Positions 51,571 to 61,177 of a stretch of 64,000 nucleotides of DNA are shown here, piece after piece. The position numbers were made by a program, and so were the translations under genes. The stretch is from Actinoplanes sichuanensis (GTDB lineage: Bacteria; Actinomycetota; Actinomycetes; Mycobacteriales; Micromonosporaceae): the NCBI RefSeq assembly GCF_033097365.1, contig NZ_AP028461.1:4774001-4838000 (forward strand), given 5' to 3'. Position 1 is the stretch's first letter, and every line of letters starts with the position of its first letter. Below the pieces are notes generated by a model. The model was not told where the DNA came from and made no database searches. It saw nothing but the letters and a program-made list of their open reading frames with translations.

Positions 51571-52415
51571 CGAAGGCGGCGCGTAAACGGACCGTATCCG
51601 CGAAGAAGAAGGATCAGGCGCGGCGCAAGCCGGCGCCGACGCCCGAGGAGACGCCGCAGAACGGCTGGCAGAAGCTTTCCAACGGTACGAAGGCACTGCT
51701 CGCCCTGATCGGCACCACGGTGGTGGCCACCGCGGTCCCCGGTGTCCTGCCCTGGGTCACGGATCACGTACAGGACCTCGCCGGTTCGCCGATCGTCGAG
51801 ATCCAGGAGAGTTTCGGGAGCACGAACCGGGGTCTGAGCATCGCGGCCGGTGAGGCCGTCACCACCGAGCCGGCGATCACCGACCCGCGGTTCGTCCCGG
51901 CCGGTTTCGCCGACACCCGGCTGATCCTGGAGGGGAACCGCTCGGCCAAGGTCACGGTGGTGGACGCCACCGTCGAGGTCGTCGACCGGGTCCCGGCCCG
52001 CCGGGGCACCGTCTACTTCATCAGACCGCAGGGCGAGACCGACAACACGACCGTCGAGCTGAACCTGGACGCACCCCGGCCGATCCTGACCGCCGCCGGC
52101 GGCGCACCCTACTTCACCGGCAAACACATCGACGTCGGCCGCGGCGAGGTGTGGGTGATCAACGTCGACGCCCGGGCCACCAAGCAGGAGTACGCCTGGC
52201 GGCTGCACCTGTACCTGCGCTACCGCGGCGAGGACCGGGAGATCGTCGTCCCGGCCGCGGACGAGCCGCCGTTCCGGATGACCGCCTACGTCAAGCCCGG
52301 CGAATACCGGCAGCAGTTCGTCGTGGCCGACAACGGGTCGATCGTCCGGCATGACTGCGCGACCGACCAGGCGGCCTGCGCCAGGACGGTCCTGCCCTCA
52401 GTACAGCCGGGCTGA
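51567..52415 (+). CDS. single-pass membrane protein with extracytoplasmic domain
   Basis: A 282-residue protein from GTG 51567 (GTGA overlap with the previous stop). A Lys/Arg-rich N-terminus (KAARKRTVSAKKKDQARRK) precedes one membrane helix at about 43-63 (ALLALIGTTVVATAVPGVLPW). The remaining 215 residues are beta-rich and outside the cell, with two cysteines near the end (HDCATDQAACAR). No known domain is recognised. Last gene of the GNAT-membrane unit. Confidence 0.65.
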   Translation: MTKAARKRTVSAKKKDQARRKPAPTPEETPQNGWQKLSNGTKALLALIGTTVVATAVPGVLPWVTDHVQDLAGSPIVEIQESFGSTNRGLSIAAGEAVTTEPAITDPRFVPAGFADTRLILEGNRSAKVTVVDATVEVVDRVPARRGTVYFIRPQGETDNTTVELNLDAPRPILTAAGGAPYFTGKHIDVGRGEVWVINVDARATKQEYAWRLHLYLRYRGEDREIVVPAADEPPFRMTAYVKPGEYRQQFVVADNGSIVRHDCATDQAACARTVLPSVQPG

Positions 52416-52431
52416 TCGCCGAACAGAGCAG

Positions 52432-53070
52432 TCAGCAGAACCCTTCCAGATTGCGGACGCTCGCCTCCCCGAGCGCGGTCGACATCACCAGGATCTTGTC
52501 GATGCCGTCGCCGCCGTCGGGGACCAGGAAGACCACCGAGTTGCCGCCCTCGTCGAGGAAGTACGCCCGGACGTAGGGGTTCTCCTTCGCCTGGAACAGT
52601 CGCAGCGCGCTGCCGTACGCCTTCTTCAGCTCGGCTTCGCTGCTGCCGACGTGCACCCCCGTGCGGGTGGTCAGCTTCGGCGAGTGGATCCAGAGCTGCT
52701 CCACGATCGTGCCGCCGGGGTCGGTGTAGGCCGCCACGTCGGCCAGAGCCCCGGATCCGGACAGTGTCGTGTCGCACATGGCGGCGTCGCCTTTGCTGAA
52801 CAGCCCCGCCGTGACCAGCGGTGCCACGGCGCCGTTGAGCAGCGCCGGCCCGATCCCGGCCGGGGTGATCGACATGGGCTCACCGGTCGGCGCCGCCGAA
52901 GCCGGGGCGACCGGCGAGGCCGAGGCCGGGGCCGGGGCTGGGGCTGGGGCGGCCGTATCCGGCTGTTTCAGTACCGATGCCGCGGCGACCGCGATCCCGG
53001 CCCAGAGGAGAACCACACCGATTCCGATCAGCAGCCACCACCGGCGCCTCGATACCATGGCCTGATCCAA
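52432..53070 (-). CDS. membrane-anchored protein with Ala/Pro linker
   Basis: A 212-residue protein. One N-terminal membrane helix (WWLLIGIGVVLLWAGIAVAAAS) is followed by an (AP)n linker (about 40-60) and a compact extracytoplasmic domain with LSGSGALADVAAYTDPGGTIV, VGSSEAELKKAYGSALRLF and VVFLVPDGGDGIDKILVMS. The last motif resembles small beta-sheet domains found in many actinobacterial secreted proteins. No function is assigned. Its stop lies 17 bp from the convergent 52415 gene end. Confidence 0.65.
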   Translation of the reverse strand: MDQAMVSRRRWWLLIGIGVVLLWAGIAVAAASVLKQPDTAAPAPAPAPASASPVAPASAAPTGEPMSITPAGIGPALLNGAVAPLVTAGLFSKGDAAMCDTTLSGSGALADVAAYTDPGGTIVEQLWIHSPKLTTRTGVHVGSSEAELKKAYGSALRLFQAKENPYVRAYFLDEGGNSVVFLVPDGGDGIDKILVMSTALGEASVRNLEGFC

Positions 53071-53245
53071 GATGGACGAAGCGAAACGGTCAATCCGTTA
53101 TCGGTCGAGCACCCGCGTCTGACGAGACGACGGGGTTGAACGAAGAGTCGGCGGCGACGCCGGACGCGTTCGAACCCTGAAGGCCGGATGAGGCTTTTCC
53201 GCGAGTCGCCGCCAAACGGACCCGGTATGTCGCAATATCTGCGGT

Positions 53246-55153
53246 ATGGGCATTGTCAGCATCGACGAGTACACCGAGCAGAACACGCGGCTGCTGAACC
53301 GGCACCGCATCAGCCGCCGCTCGGCGTTACAGGCGGTGATGGCCGGCGCCGGCGGGATCGCGGCCGGCCAGTTCCGGCTCGCCGACGCCGCGTTCGCAGC
53401 CGGCGGCGGTAGGGCCGGCAAGGCCGGTGTGGTCGTCTCCGGGCGGCACCTGTCGTTCGTACCCGCCGCCGACGGCTCACCGAGCGCCGCCATGGCCGTC
53501 ACCGCCCAACTCGTGAGCAGCACCGGCAAACTCCCGAAGGACCTGCGCGCCGTCGTCGAGGTCGGCCGCGCGCCGGGTGACTACGGCACCCGCCACGACG
53601 CGACCATCCACCACCTCACCGGCACCGACAAGATCGTCGGCGGCCCGGTGTGCAGCCAGTTCTACGTCAAGGCCATGCTCGGTGAACTCGACCCCGGCGC
53701 CGTCCACCACTACCGGATCCGGCTCTCCGACGGCACCGTCAGCGGCGACGCGCACTTCTCCGCCGCACCCACGTCCGGCGTCGCCAAGCCCTTCACGTTC
53801 ACCGCCTTCGCCGACGTCGGCACCCACAACGCGCCCACCGACCCGCGCCACTCCTGGCACCAGCAACCGGCCGCCGTCCTCCGCGCCGACGGCACCTGGC
53901 CGGCCGGCGTGTTCGACAACAACTCCTACTGGAGCACCGACCCGGTCGCCGGCGCCAACGGCACCGACCCCTGGCCGGCCGTCACCCAGATCGGCCTGAT
54001 GGGCACCCAGAAACCGGCGTTCACACTGCTCGCGGGCGACATCTGCTACGCCAACCCGACCGGCTCCGGCCTGCCCGCCGATGACACTCTCGCGATGTCC
54101 AGGACCGCACCGCCGGGAAAGAACATGTTCAACCCGTACGTCTGGGATGTGTTCCTGAATCAGATCGAACCGCTGGCCGCGCACATTCCGTGGATGTTCA
54201 CCACCGGAAACCACGACATGGAGCCGATCCACGGTTCGCACGGTTACGGCGGGCATCGCACCCGGCTCGACATGCCGTCCAACGGGCCGCACGACTGCCC
54301 GTCGGTCTACCGGTTCGTCTACGGCAACGTCGGTTTCCTCTCGATCGACGCCAACGAACTGTCCGCCGAATTGCAGACCAACACCGGCTATTCCGGCGGT
54401 GCGCAGGCCACCTGGATCGAGAAGGTGCTGGCCGAATGGCGTTCCGGCAGCAGAATCGACTTCATCGTCGCGTTCTTCCACCACTGCGCGTACGCCACCT
54501 CGAACAACCACGCCTCCGACGGCGGCGTGCGCGACGTCCTCGACCCGCTCTTCTCCCGCTACCAGGTGGACCTGGCCATCCAGGGACACAACCATCAATT
54601 CGAAAGGACCGACCCGATTCGGTACGGCCACAAGACCCGTTCGGCACCGGACGGTTCCACCATTCACCCGGCCGTCGACGGGGTGACCTACATCTGTGCG
54701 GGTTCGGGAGGCCGGCCCCGCTATCCGTTCCGACCCGCGCCCGGCCCGTCGGCGCCCGCCCCGAAAGGTGTCAAGGTCAGCGGGCCGCAGGCGCTGGCCG
54801 AGGGGGAACGCTACCGCGGATACCGACCGGCGAACCCGGAGAACACCACCGAGACCGTGGCCAACAGTTACGTCTGGGCGGCCAGTCCGGCCAACACCGC
54901 CAAGGGCGGGCAGGTGAGCGGGACCCGCGTGCCGGAGTCGGTCGACTGGTCGCAGGTCCGCTACGACGGATACGCCTTCCTGGCCATCGACGCGGTGCCC
55001 GCGGCCCCGGGCCGGCCGACCACGCTGACCATCCGCACCCTGGCCGACGGCCTGCCCGGCACCAAACAGCCACACACCGAGATCGACCGCATCGTGCTCT
55101 CCCGAACCGCCGGCCGCGGCCGTCTCACCGCCGGCCTGATGTCGCCCCGCTGA
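53246..55153 (+). CDS. Tat-exported PhoD/purple acid phosphatase-like phosphoesterase
   Basis: A 635-residue protein from ATG 53246. The N-terminus carries a twin-arginine signal (ISRRSALQAVMAGAGG, Arg24-Arg25). A fibronectin-III-like domain (about 60-170) precedes a metallophosphoesterase domain with FADVGTHN, LAGDICYANP, TTGNHDMEP, FFHHCAYATSN and GHNHQFER, the metal-ligand motifs of the purple acid phosphatase family. The C-terminus has YICAGSGGRPRYPF. It is folded in the cytoplasm with its metals, then exported, and probably scavenges phosphate from organic esters outside the cell. Confidence 0.9.
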   Translation: MGIVSIDEYTEQNTRLLNRHRISRRSALQAVMAGAGGIAAGQFRLADAAFAAGGGRAGKAGVVVSGRHLSFVPAADGSPSAAMAVTAQLVSSTGKLPKDLRAVVEVGRAPGDYGTRHDATIHHLTGTDKIVGGPVCSQFYVKAMLGELDPGAVHHYRIRLSDGTVSGDAHFSAAPTSGVAKPFTFTAFADVGTHNAPTDPRHSWHQQPAAVLRADGTWPAGVFDNNSYWSTDPVAGANGTDPWPAVTQIGLMGTQKPAFTLLAGDICYANPTGSGLPADDTLAMSRTAPPGKNMFNPYVWDVFLNQIEPLAAHIPWMFTTGNHDMEPIHGSHGYGGHRTRLDMPSNGPHDCPSVYRFVYGNVGFLSIDANELSAELQTNTGYSGGAQATWIEKVLAEWRSGSRIDFIVAFFHHCAYATSNNHASDGGVRDVLDPLFSRYQVDLAIQGHNHQFERTDPIRYGHKTRSAPDGSTIHPAVDGVTYICAGSGGRPRYPFRPAPGPSAPAPKGVKVSGPQALAEGERYRGYRPANPENTTETVANSYVWAASPANTAKGGQVSGTRVPESVDWSQVRYDGYAFLAIDAVPAAPGRPTTLTIRTLADGLPGTKQPHTEIDRIVLSRTAGRGRLTAGLMSPR

Positions 55154-55186
55154 CCGACCGGAGACTTCTCCTTGACGACGTGTCAT

Positions 55187-56038
55187 TCAGGTCGTCGGCG
55201 CGACGCTTCTGATCCGCTCCAGGATGTACCTGGCCAGCTCATCCGGTGCCTGTTCGGGAATCCAGTGCGAGACGCCGTCGAGGACCTTGAAGTCGAACGG
55301 GCCGGTCACCCACCGGCCGGTCAGTTCCGCGGCACGGCGACCGATGGCGATGTCGTCGGTGCTCCAGACATACGTCGTCGGGACGGTGACCGCGCCGGTC
55401 CCGAGCCCGACGCAGGTGTCCAGCGGCATCGCGCGATACCAGCGCAACGCGGCGGCCAGCCGGCCGGGGTCGGTGCTGAGCCGGTCGACGTACGCCCTCG
55501 CCGTCTCAGCGTCGAGACCGGATCGCTCGAGCATCGCCACCGCGAGCCGGCCATCCCGCGACCGGATGGCGGCCTCGGGAAGCCATGGCAGCTGAAAGAA
55601 GCCGACATGCCACGCCTGCCAGGCCTGCCGACCGGTCAGCATGGCCTTCACCACCGCACGCGGGTGCGGCGCGGAAACCGCGGTCAGGGTGTGCAGCCGA
55701 TCCGGCCGCATGGCGGCGAACATCCACGCCACCCCACCGCCCCAGTCGTGGCCCACCAGGTGAACCCGCTCGGCCCCGGCGGCATCGATCAGGGCCACGA
55801 CGTCGGCCACCAGCTCGTCGAGCCGGTAGGCCCGCCGGGACCGGGGCCGGGCCTGCGGGCTGTAACCACGCTGGTCCGGCGCGATGACCCGGTAACCGGC
55901 CGCCAGCAGCGGCCGGGAAACGCCGATCCACGATCGAGCACTCTGCGGGAACCCGTGCAGGAGCACCACCGTCTCCGCACCCACCGGCCCCTCGTCCGAC
56001 ACGTCGAACCGCATGCCGTTGCGGGAAAACGACTCCAC
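55187..56038 (-). CDS. epoxide-hydrolase/dehalogenase-like alpha/beta hydrolase
   Basis: A 283-residue protein from GTG 56038 (VESFSRNGMRFDV) or ATG 56014. The oxyanion motif is LLHGFPQ (28-30) and the nucleophile is Asp98 in VGHDWGGG, which marks the epoxide hydrolase/haloalkane dehalogenase branch rather than the serine esterases. The C-terminal histidine is in VSHWIPEQAPDEL. A cap domain occupies about 120-215. It likely opens epoxides or removes halides from a hydrophobic substrate. It ends 33 bp from the convergent phosphoesterase stop and lies 44 bp downstream of secA2. Confidence 0.85.
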   Translation of the reverse strand: MESFSRNGMRFDVSDEGPVGAETVVLLHGFPQSARSWIGVSRPLLAAGYRVIAPDQRGYSPQARPRSRRAYRLDELVADVVALIDAAGAERVHLVGHDWGGGVAWMFAAMRPDRLHTLTAVSAPHPRAVVKAMLTGRQAWQAWHVGFFQLPWLPEAAIRSRDGRLAVAMLERSGLDAETARAYVDRLSTDPGRLAAALRWYRAMPLDTCVGLGTGAVTVPTTYVWSTDDIAIGRRAAELTGRWVTGPFDFKVLDGVSHWIPEQAPDELARYILERIRSVAPTT

Positions 56039-56082
56039 GACAGCGACGCTACGCCGGGTGGGCGAGAAGCGATGCCCGTGGT

Positions 56083-58272
56083 TCAGCGGCCCGCGGTGGA
56101 CGACCAGCCGGAGCGCAGCAGGTTGCGCAGGCCGGAGAAGAACTGCTCCAGGCCCGCCTCGAACGGGGTGTCGTCGACGACGTAGGTCCAGGTGGCGCTC
56201 GGGCGGTCGATGACCGGGTCGGGCGCGGCCGGGTCGAGAGCCCCGAACGCGTCGGCGGCACGCTGCTCGGCCGCCGGGATCAGCTGCCGGAAAGCGGGGA
56301 TCGCGGCGCGGTGGAACTCGTCGAGCGGGTCCAGGTTGGCGATCGAGCGCAGGTGGATGCCTTCCCGGAGTTCGGCCATGTCGGACAGGTGATCGGCCCA
56401 CGCCTGGTCCAGGTGGAACAGCAGCAACTGCCGGGCCACGGCCGTGAGCCGCCGGTCGACCGGGTGGAACCGGGCCATCACCTCCGGCGCGCGGTCGGTG
56501 GTGAGGATCTGCTCCCGGTACGCGGCGATCGTGGTCCGGTGCTGTTCGAGCAGGTAGTGGTAGCGCCAGGTGTTGCGGTGCACCTGGAGATCGACCTGTT
56601 CGGCGAGGCGCTGCGCGTCGGCGGCCGGGCGTTGCCCGTACCGCAGAAGCAGCTCGTCCTCCCTGCTCACGAAGAACACCGAGCCGCCCGGATCACCCTG
56701 CCGCCCGGCCCGGCCGCGCACCTGATCGTCGACGCGGCTGCTGTCGTGGCGGCCGACCCCGATCACGTAGAGACCGCCGAGCGCCGCAACCCGCGCGTGG
56801 TCGGCCTGGTCACTGCCGCCGAGCCGGATGTCGACGCCGCGCCCGGTCATCTGGGTGGAGACGGTGACGGCCCCGGGAAGCCCGGCCTCGGCGACGATCG
56901 CGGCTTCCCTGGCGTCGTTACGGGCGTTCAGGACGGTGCACGGGATGCCCGCGTCGCTCAGGCGCGCGCCGAGCGCCTCCGAGTCGGCGACACTCGCCGT
57001 CGCCAGTAGTATCGGCCGGCCGGTCGCGTGGGTCCGGGCGACCTCCGCGACGACGGCGGCGTCACGCTGCCCGGCGGTCTCGTACACCCGGTCGGGTGCG
57101 TCCAGGCGGATGCACGGCCGGTGCGGCGGCAGGACGGCGATCTCCAGGCCGTAGAACTCGCGCAGCTGCTCCCCGACCGGCAGGGCGGTGCCGGTCATCC
57201 CGGCCACCTTGCGGTACTGCCCGAGCAGCGCCTGCAGGGTGATCGTGGCCAGGATCGTGCCGCCGCCGCTGCCGGTCAGCCCCTCTTCGGCCTCGACCGC
57301 CGCCTGTAGCCCGTCCGGCCAGCGGCGGCGCCCGGCGACCCGGCCACGGAAGCCGTCGACGAGTTCGACCCGGCCGTCCCGGACGATGTAGTCGACGTCC
57401 CGGGTGAGCAGCGCCGACGCGTACAGCGCCAGATTGACGGCGGTCAGCAGATCCAAATTCTCCGGCTGGTAGAGGTCGACACCGCCGAGACCCTCCTCGG
57501 CGAACTCGATGCCGGCCGGGGTGAGGTGCACGGCCTGATTCTCGTCGGCGACCGTGTAGTGCTCGTCGCGGATCATCGCCCGGACCAGCACGGCGATGCC
57601 CGGCGCCAGATCAGCCTCCATGCCGGTGGAACCCGCCAGCACCAACGGCACCCGCGCCTCGTCGACCAGAATGGAGTCGGCCTCGTCGACGATGACGGCG
57701 TGCAGGGGTCGCTGCACCCGGTCCGCGGCGTCGGTGCAGAGCCCGTCGCGGAGGAAGTCGAAGCCGACCTCGTTGACCGAGACGTAGGTGACGTCACGCG
57801 CATACGCCATCCGCCGCTCCTCCGGCGTGCAGGCCCCGGTCACCCAGCCCACGGAGACGCCGAGCCGCTCGTAGAACGGCCACATCCACTCCACGTCACG
57901 CCGCGCCAGATAGTCGTTGACGGTCAGCACGTGCACCGGCCCGCCCCGGCTGAGCTCGGCCGCGGCGATCGCGGCGGTCAGGGTCTTGCCCTCACCGGTC
58001 GCCATCTGCACCACCCGGCCGCCGATCAGCGCCAGAGCCCCGACGAGCTGCTCGTCGTACGGCCGCAGCCCCAGCGTCTGCCATGCCGTCTCCCGGGCGA
58101 CCGCACAGAGCTCGGCTCGTGGCGTGCCCGTCCCCCGCGCCTCGGCCCAGAGCGGCCGCAGGTCGACGGCCGAACCGGGCGGCCGCACCACCCGACGCCG
58201 CAGGGACTCCACCCAACCTGGAAGCGCCACCGTGTCCCCCTCACGTGCCGGCATCCACTGTGCCCGACCCAC
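56083..58272 (-). CDS. secA2: accessory Sec translocase ATPase SecA2
   Basis: The 729-residue protein starts at GTG 58272 or ATG 58254. It has DEAD-type helicase motor motifs: Walker A MATGEGKTLTA (91-97), VIVDEADSILVDEAR, the motif-III-like MTGTALPVG, and the second RecA fold with LLATASVADSEALG, TQMTGRGVDIRLGG and GRAGRQGDPG. The C-terminus retains REGIHLRSIANLDPLDEFH of the helical wing and scaffold. The protein lacks the C-terminal zinc/linker region of SecA1 and is shorter, as in actinobacterial SecA2. It would drive export of a small set of substrates with SecYEG. None of its neighbours is an obvious dedicated substrate. Confidence 0.9.
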   Translation of the reverse strand: MGRAQWMPAREGDTVALPGWVESLRRRVVRPPGSAVDLRPLWAEARGTGTPRAELCAVARETAWQTLGLRPYDEQLVGALALIGGRVVQMATGEGKTLTAAIAAAELSRGGPVHVLTVNDYLARRDVEWMWPFYERLGVSVGWVTGACTPEERRMAYARDVTYVSVNEVGFDFLRDGLCTDAADRVQRPLHAVIVDEADSILVDEARVPLVLAGSTGMEADLAPGIAVLVRAMIRDEHYTVADENQAVHLTPAGIEFAEEGLGGVDLYQPENLDLLTAVNLALYASALLTRDVDYIVRDGRVELVDGFRGRVAGRRRWPDGLQAAVEAEEGLTGSGGGTILATITLQALLGQYRKVAGMTGTALPVGEQLREFYGLEIAVLPPHRPCIRLDAPDRVYETAGQRDAAVVAEVARTHATGRPILLATASVADSEALGARLSDAGIPCTVLNARNDAREAAIVAEAGLPGAVTVSTQMTGRGVDIRLGGSDQADHARVAALGGLYVIGVGRHDSSRVDDQVRGRAGRQGDPGGSVFFVSREDELLLRYGQRPAADAQRLAEQVDLQVHRNTWRYHYLLEQHRTTIAAYREQILTTDRAPEVMARFHPVDRRLTAVARQLLLFHLDQAWADHLSDMAELREGIHLRSIANLDPLDEFHRAAIPAFRQLIPAAEQRAADAFGALDPAAPDPVIDRPSATWTYVVDDTPFEAGLEQFFSGLRNLLRSGWSSTAGR

Positions 58273-58362
58273 GAGACCGCTGCCACCCTGATCCTTCGGA
58301 TCACGACCAGATCAAGATCAACGACATCTCCCGGGTACGCCCGGAGCGGCACCGCCGTACCG

Positions 58363-59664
58363 TCATCGATGATCTTGCAGGAACGTCGGGATGTCGGCGC
58401 GCGTCGGGTAGTTCGGCAGCGGCGCCGGCCGGCCGTCGAGGAAGGCGGTGATGACGCCGGCCGCTCGTCGGTTGTTGTCGTCGAGGCCGTTCCACATGCG
58501 GTGTCCGACGCCGGGCAGGTACTGAGTCCGTTCGACGGCGGGCCCGGCCGCCAGGACGGCGGTCGCCCACTGCCGGATCTGCGAGGAGCACTCGGCGATC
58601 ATCAGCATCGTCGGGGTGCCGGAACTCCCCAGTCGCGGGGCCAGGGACGGCGAGTCTCTGATGGTCTGCTGCACTCGAAGACTGGCGGCGGCGTTGAAGG
58701 AGAAGTTCTGCGGGTCGTCCTCGACCGGAATGCGGTGTGCGTCATGTGCGCAGTAGGCGGAGGCGGTGTCGCTGCCGAGGTCGGCGGCGGTGAACGCGTT
58801 GACACCTTCGGCCTGGCCGACCAGACCGTTGTCGAACCCCAGGAGCCCGAGGCGCAGGAGGCCGAAGGCCACGCCGTATCGGGGTAGGTGGGTGGAGCGG
58901 GGGCCCGCCGGATCGGGGGCGGCTCCCCGGGCGGACGGTCTTCCCGGGTGCCCGTCGATGCGCGCGGTGGGGCCGTCCATCGGGCCCGGTTCGGCGATGA
59001 TCGCCCGGCGTACCCGGGCGGCCTGCCGGGGGTCGGCCAGGGCCCGGGTGAGAACGATCGCACCCGCGGAGAACCCGAGCACGTCGACCTGCCCCCGGCC
59101 GCCCAGGCGGTCGAGGAAGTCGCCCAGGTCGGTGGTCAGCCGGTCGATGCCGTACTCGTCCATGCGAAGCAGGTCGCTACGTCCCGCGCCGGCCTGTTCG
59201 TAGGCGTAGACGTCGTGGCCCTCGCGCGCCAGCAGTTGCAGGAAGGCGTGGTCGAGCAGGGAGATGCCGCGGATCGGGCCGCCGTGCAGGTACACGAGCG
59301 GTGTCGGGCGGCGCGGAGAGCCGGGGGCGGGCGGGTAGTGGTAGACCGCGACTCGGCTGCCGGAGGCCAGCTGCCAGTGTCGAGCCGCGGCGAAGGGCAG
59401 GTCCACGGGGTGGCGCCGCTGGGTGGGGACGGTGGGAATGCACACCGTGATGGTCAGCGCCGCGGCGGCCGCCACCGGCAGCAGCCGCCTGAGCCGGATC
59501 CGCCGGGTGTGCCGTCGGCCGAACCCGAGCACGGCCGCCGTCGCGGCGAGAAACGTCAACAGCCAGGCGACGAGCCCGTTTCGAGCCCCGTCGGTGGCGA
59601 CGATCAGCACGAGGAAGAGCAGGACGAGTCCTCCGAACGCACCCACCGCCAGGCAGAGTCGCAT
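58363..59664 (-). CDS. membrane-bound alpha/beta hydrolase, TetR-controlled
   Basis: A 433-residue protein from ATG 59664 after GGAGGAGA. Three N-terminal membrane helices (about 4-25, 29-47 and 59-80) precede an alpha/beta-hydrolase domain: LVYLHGGPIRGISLLD oxyanion loop, nucleophile Ser in VLGFSAGAIV, and a C-terminal GVGHRMWNG histidine. The HGGP motif is like that of proline iminopeptidases. It is divergent from a TetR regulator with a 31-bp palindromic operator 26 bp upstream of the start, so expression is probably induced by a small ligand. Confidence 0.85.
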   Translation of the reverse strand: MRLCLAVGAFGGLVLLFLVLIVATDGARNGLVAWLLTFLAATAAVLGFGRRHTRRIRLRRLLPVAAAAALTITVCIPTVPTQRRHPVDLPFAAARHWQLASGSRVAVYHYPPAPGSPRRPTPLVYLHGGPIRGISLLDHAFLQLLAREGHDVYAYEQAGAGRSDLLRMDEYGIDRLTTDLGDFLDRLGGRGQVDVLGFSAGAIVLTRALADPRQAARVRRAIIAEPGPMDGPTARIDGHPGRPSARGAAPDPAGPRSTHLPRYGVAFGLLRLGLLGFDNGLVGQAEGVNAFTAADLGSDTASAYCAHDAHRIPVEDDPQNFSFNAAASLRVQQTIRDSPSLAPRLGSSGTPTMLMIAECSSQIRQWATAVLAAGPAVERTQYLPGVGHRMWNGLDDNNRRAAGVITAFLDGRPAPLPNYPTRADIPTFLQDHR

Positions 59665-59689
59665 GCCGCATCTCCTCCAAGTTTCTGAA

Positions 59690-59720
59690 CACTGTTTTGA
59701 AACACCGTATCAAAACAGTG
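59690..59720. promoter_or_regulatory. 31-bp TetR operator CACTGTTTTGA-N9-TCAAAACAGTG
   Basis: Perfect 11-bp inverted repeat with a 9-bp spacer, in the gap between the divergent hydrolase and TetR genes. The A/T-rich arms contrast with the surrounding G+C-rich DNA. GAACACTGTTT and GAAACACCGTAT overlap it as related half-sites. Confidence 0.8.
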
Positions 59721-59777
59721 GAGAGGTACGCCGCACGGTGAACGACGGTCGCCCGGCAGGCCCGTAGGCTGGGCGTC

Positions 59778-60359
59778 GTGGGCAGGCCGAGAACCAACGA
59801 CGACGCGGTGAAGGACCGACTGGTCCAGACCGCCACCGAGATGCTGGCCACCCGCCCCAGCGAATCGATCAGCATCCGCGCCCTGGCCACCGCCGCGGGC
59901 GCCGCCACCGCAGCGGTCTACACGCTGTTCGGCAGCAAGGACGCGCTGATCGACGAGGTCCGCGCCAGAGCGGTCGCCGGACTGTTCGCGGAGATGTCCG
60001 CCGTCCCCACCGGAGCCGATCCGCTCGCCGACATCCACGCACTCTGCCGTGCCTACCGGCACTGGGCGGTCCGCAACCGTCACCTCTACGCGGTCCTGTT
60101 CGGCGGCGTCCAGTCGTTCGACCCGTCCGGCCCGGCCGGTGCCGGCGACCCGGTCCGGCCACTGCTCGACGCGATCCACCGAGGCCTGGCCACACCGGTA
60201 CTCGACGGCGACCCGACCGCCATCGCCCTGTCCCTCTGGGTCACACTGCACGGGCTCGTCGCCCTCGAACTGGCCGGGGCGCTCGACAGCACCACCGCGG
60301 ACCACGGCTTCGACTCGGCAGTTCACGCCATGTTGCGCGGCTGGGCCCCCCGAGCGTGA
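59778..60359 (+). CDS. TetR-family regulator
   Basis: A 193-residue protein from GTG 59778. HTH: RLVQTATEMLATRPSESISIRALATAAGAATAAVYTLFGSKDALIDEV. The C-terminal region (LADIHALCRAYRHWAVRNRHLYAVLFGG and LSLWVTLHGLVALELAG) matches the TetR_C_33/WHG-type ligand domain. It lies behind the palindromic operator and is divergent from the membrane hydrolase gene, so self-regulation and control of that gene are expected. Its stop overlaps the next start (GTGA). Confidence 0.9.
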   Translation: MGRPRTNDDAVKDRLVQTATEMLATRPSESISIRALATAAGAATAAVYTLFGSKDALIDEVRARAVAGLFAEMSAVPTGADPLADIHALCRAYRHWAVRNRHLYAVLFGGVQSFDPSGPAGAGDPVRPLLDAIHRGLATPVLDGDPTAIALSLWVTLHGLVALELAGALDSTTADHGFDSAVHAMLRGWAPRA

Positions 60360-61177
60360 CCCACGGCATCGACTGTCCGGCCTTGCATCGGCGCCTGTAT
60401 GCCGGGTTACGGACCGGGCTCCTGGTTCTCGGGTGGGTGGTTCGGCGGCGGGCGGTGCTGTCGACCACGGCACTACTGACCGCCGTCGCCCTCCAGGTAC
60501 TGCCTCGGTACGCCGAGAACGGCCATCACCTAGGGTTCCGGCTCGCGGTCGGCATCCTGCCCGCCATCCCGTTCCTGCTGTGCTCGGCCTTCGCCGCCCG
60601 CGTCTTTCATCCGGCGAAGCTGGTGGCACGGCCCGAGGCGTCCGCCTTCGACGTCCCAGTCGGCCCGAGTGCGGTCCTCGCCGCGACGGGTCAGACGTTC
60701 TTCGTGTTCTTCCTGCTGGGTGGGCCGGTCCGGGCCGTCGCGGCGGACGAGGGACTCTGGTGGCTCGCCGCGATCCTCGCGGTTCTCCTCACCGGTCAAC
60801 TGGCCGCCTTCTGGCGGGCGGCGCTGGGCCGATTCGGAACGCGACTGACTCCGGACGGGATCGAGTTCCGGGATGTTTTCGGATCTCTGTTCCTACCTTG
60901 GCAGGCCCTGGCCACTCCCCGTTCGGCCCGACCGCGCGACGCGCAGCAGGTGACCCTCCATCTCGCGCATCCGGAACTGGTGCGCCGGCGCGGCTTTCGA
61001 TACAGCGGTCCGGCGCTACTGCCGGCCGCGGGCGTCGACGCGCAACTGCTGGCACGCGCGATTCACGAGTACGCGAACGACGCCGACCTTCGCTCGACCA
61101 TCGGCTCGACAGCCGAACTGGACAGATTCCTGGCGATTCCGCACATCACCGACCATGCCGACCGGGCCCGAACCTGA
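60356..61177 (+). CDS. membrane protein with PH-like cytoplasmic region
   Basis: A 273-residue protein from GTG 60356, coupled to the TetR gene by a 4-bp GTGA overlap. Four hydrophobic helices (about 18-50, 60-82, 108-128 and 135-155) precede a soluble part with LTPDGIEFRDVFGSLFLPWQALA, a sequence typical of small PH-like (bPH) domains. No enzyme motif is seen. The coupling suggests it belongs to the TetR/hydrolase locus. Confidence 0.65.
   Translation: MTHGIDCPALHRRLYAGLRTGLLVLGWVVRRRAVLSTTALLTAVALQVLPRYAENGHHLGFRLAVGILPAIPFLLCSAFAARVFHPAKLVARPEASAFDVPVGPSAVLAATGQTFFVFFLLGGPVRAVAADEGLWWLAAILAVLLTGQLAAFWRAALGRFGTRLTPDGIEFRDVFGSLFLPWQALATPRSARPRDAQQVTLHLAHPELVRRRGFRYSGPALLPAAGVDAQLLARAIHEYANDADLRSTIGSTAELDRFLAIPHITDHADRART

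Noticed and set aside
53477..55186. 569-residue Val/Gly/Asp-rich minus-strand open frame opposite the phosphoesterase
   Set aside because: Antisense shadow of a Tat-exported enzyme whose motifs are all on the plus strand.
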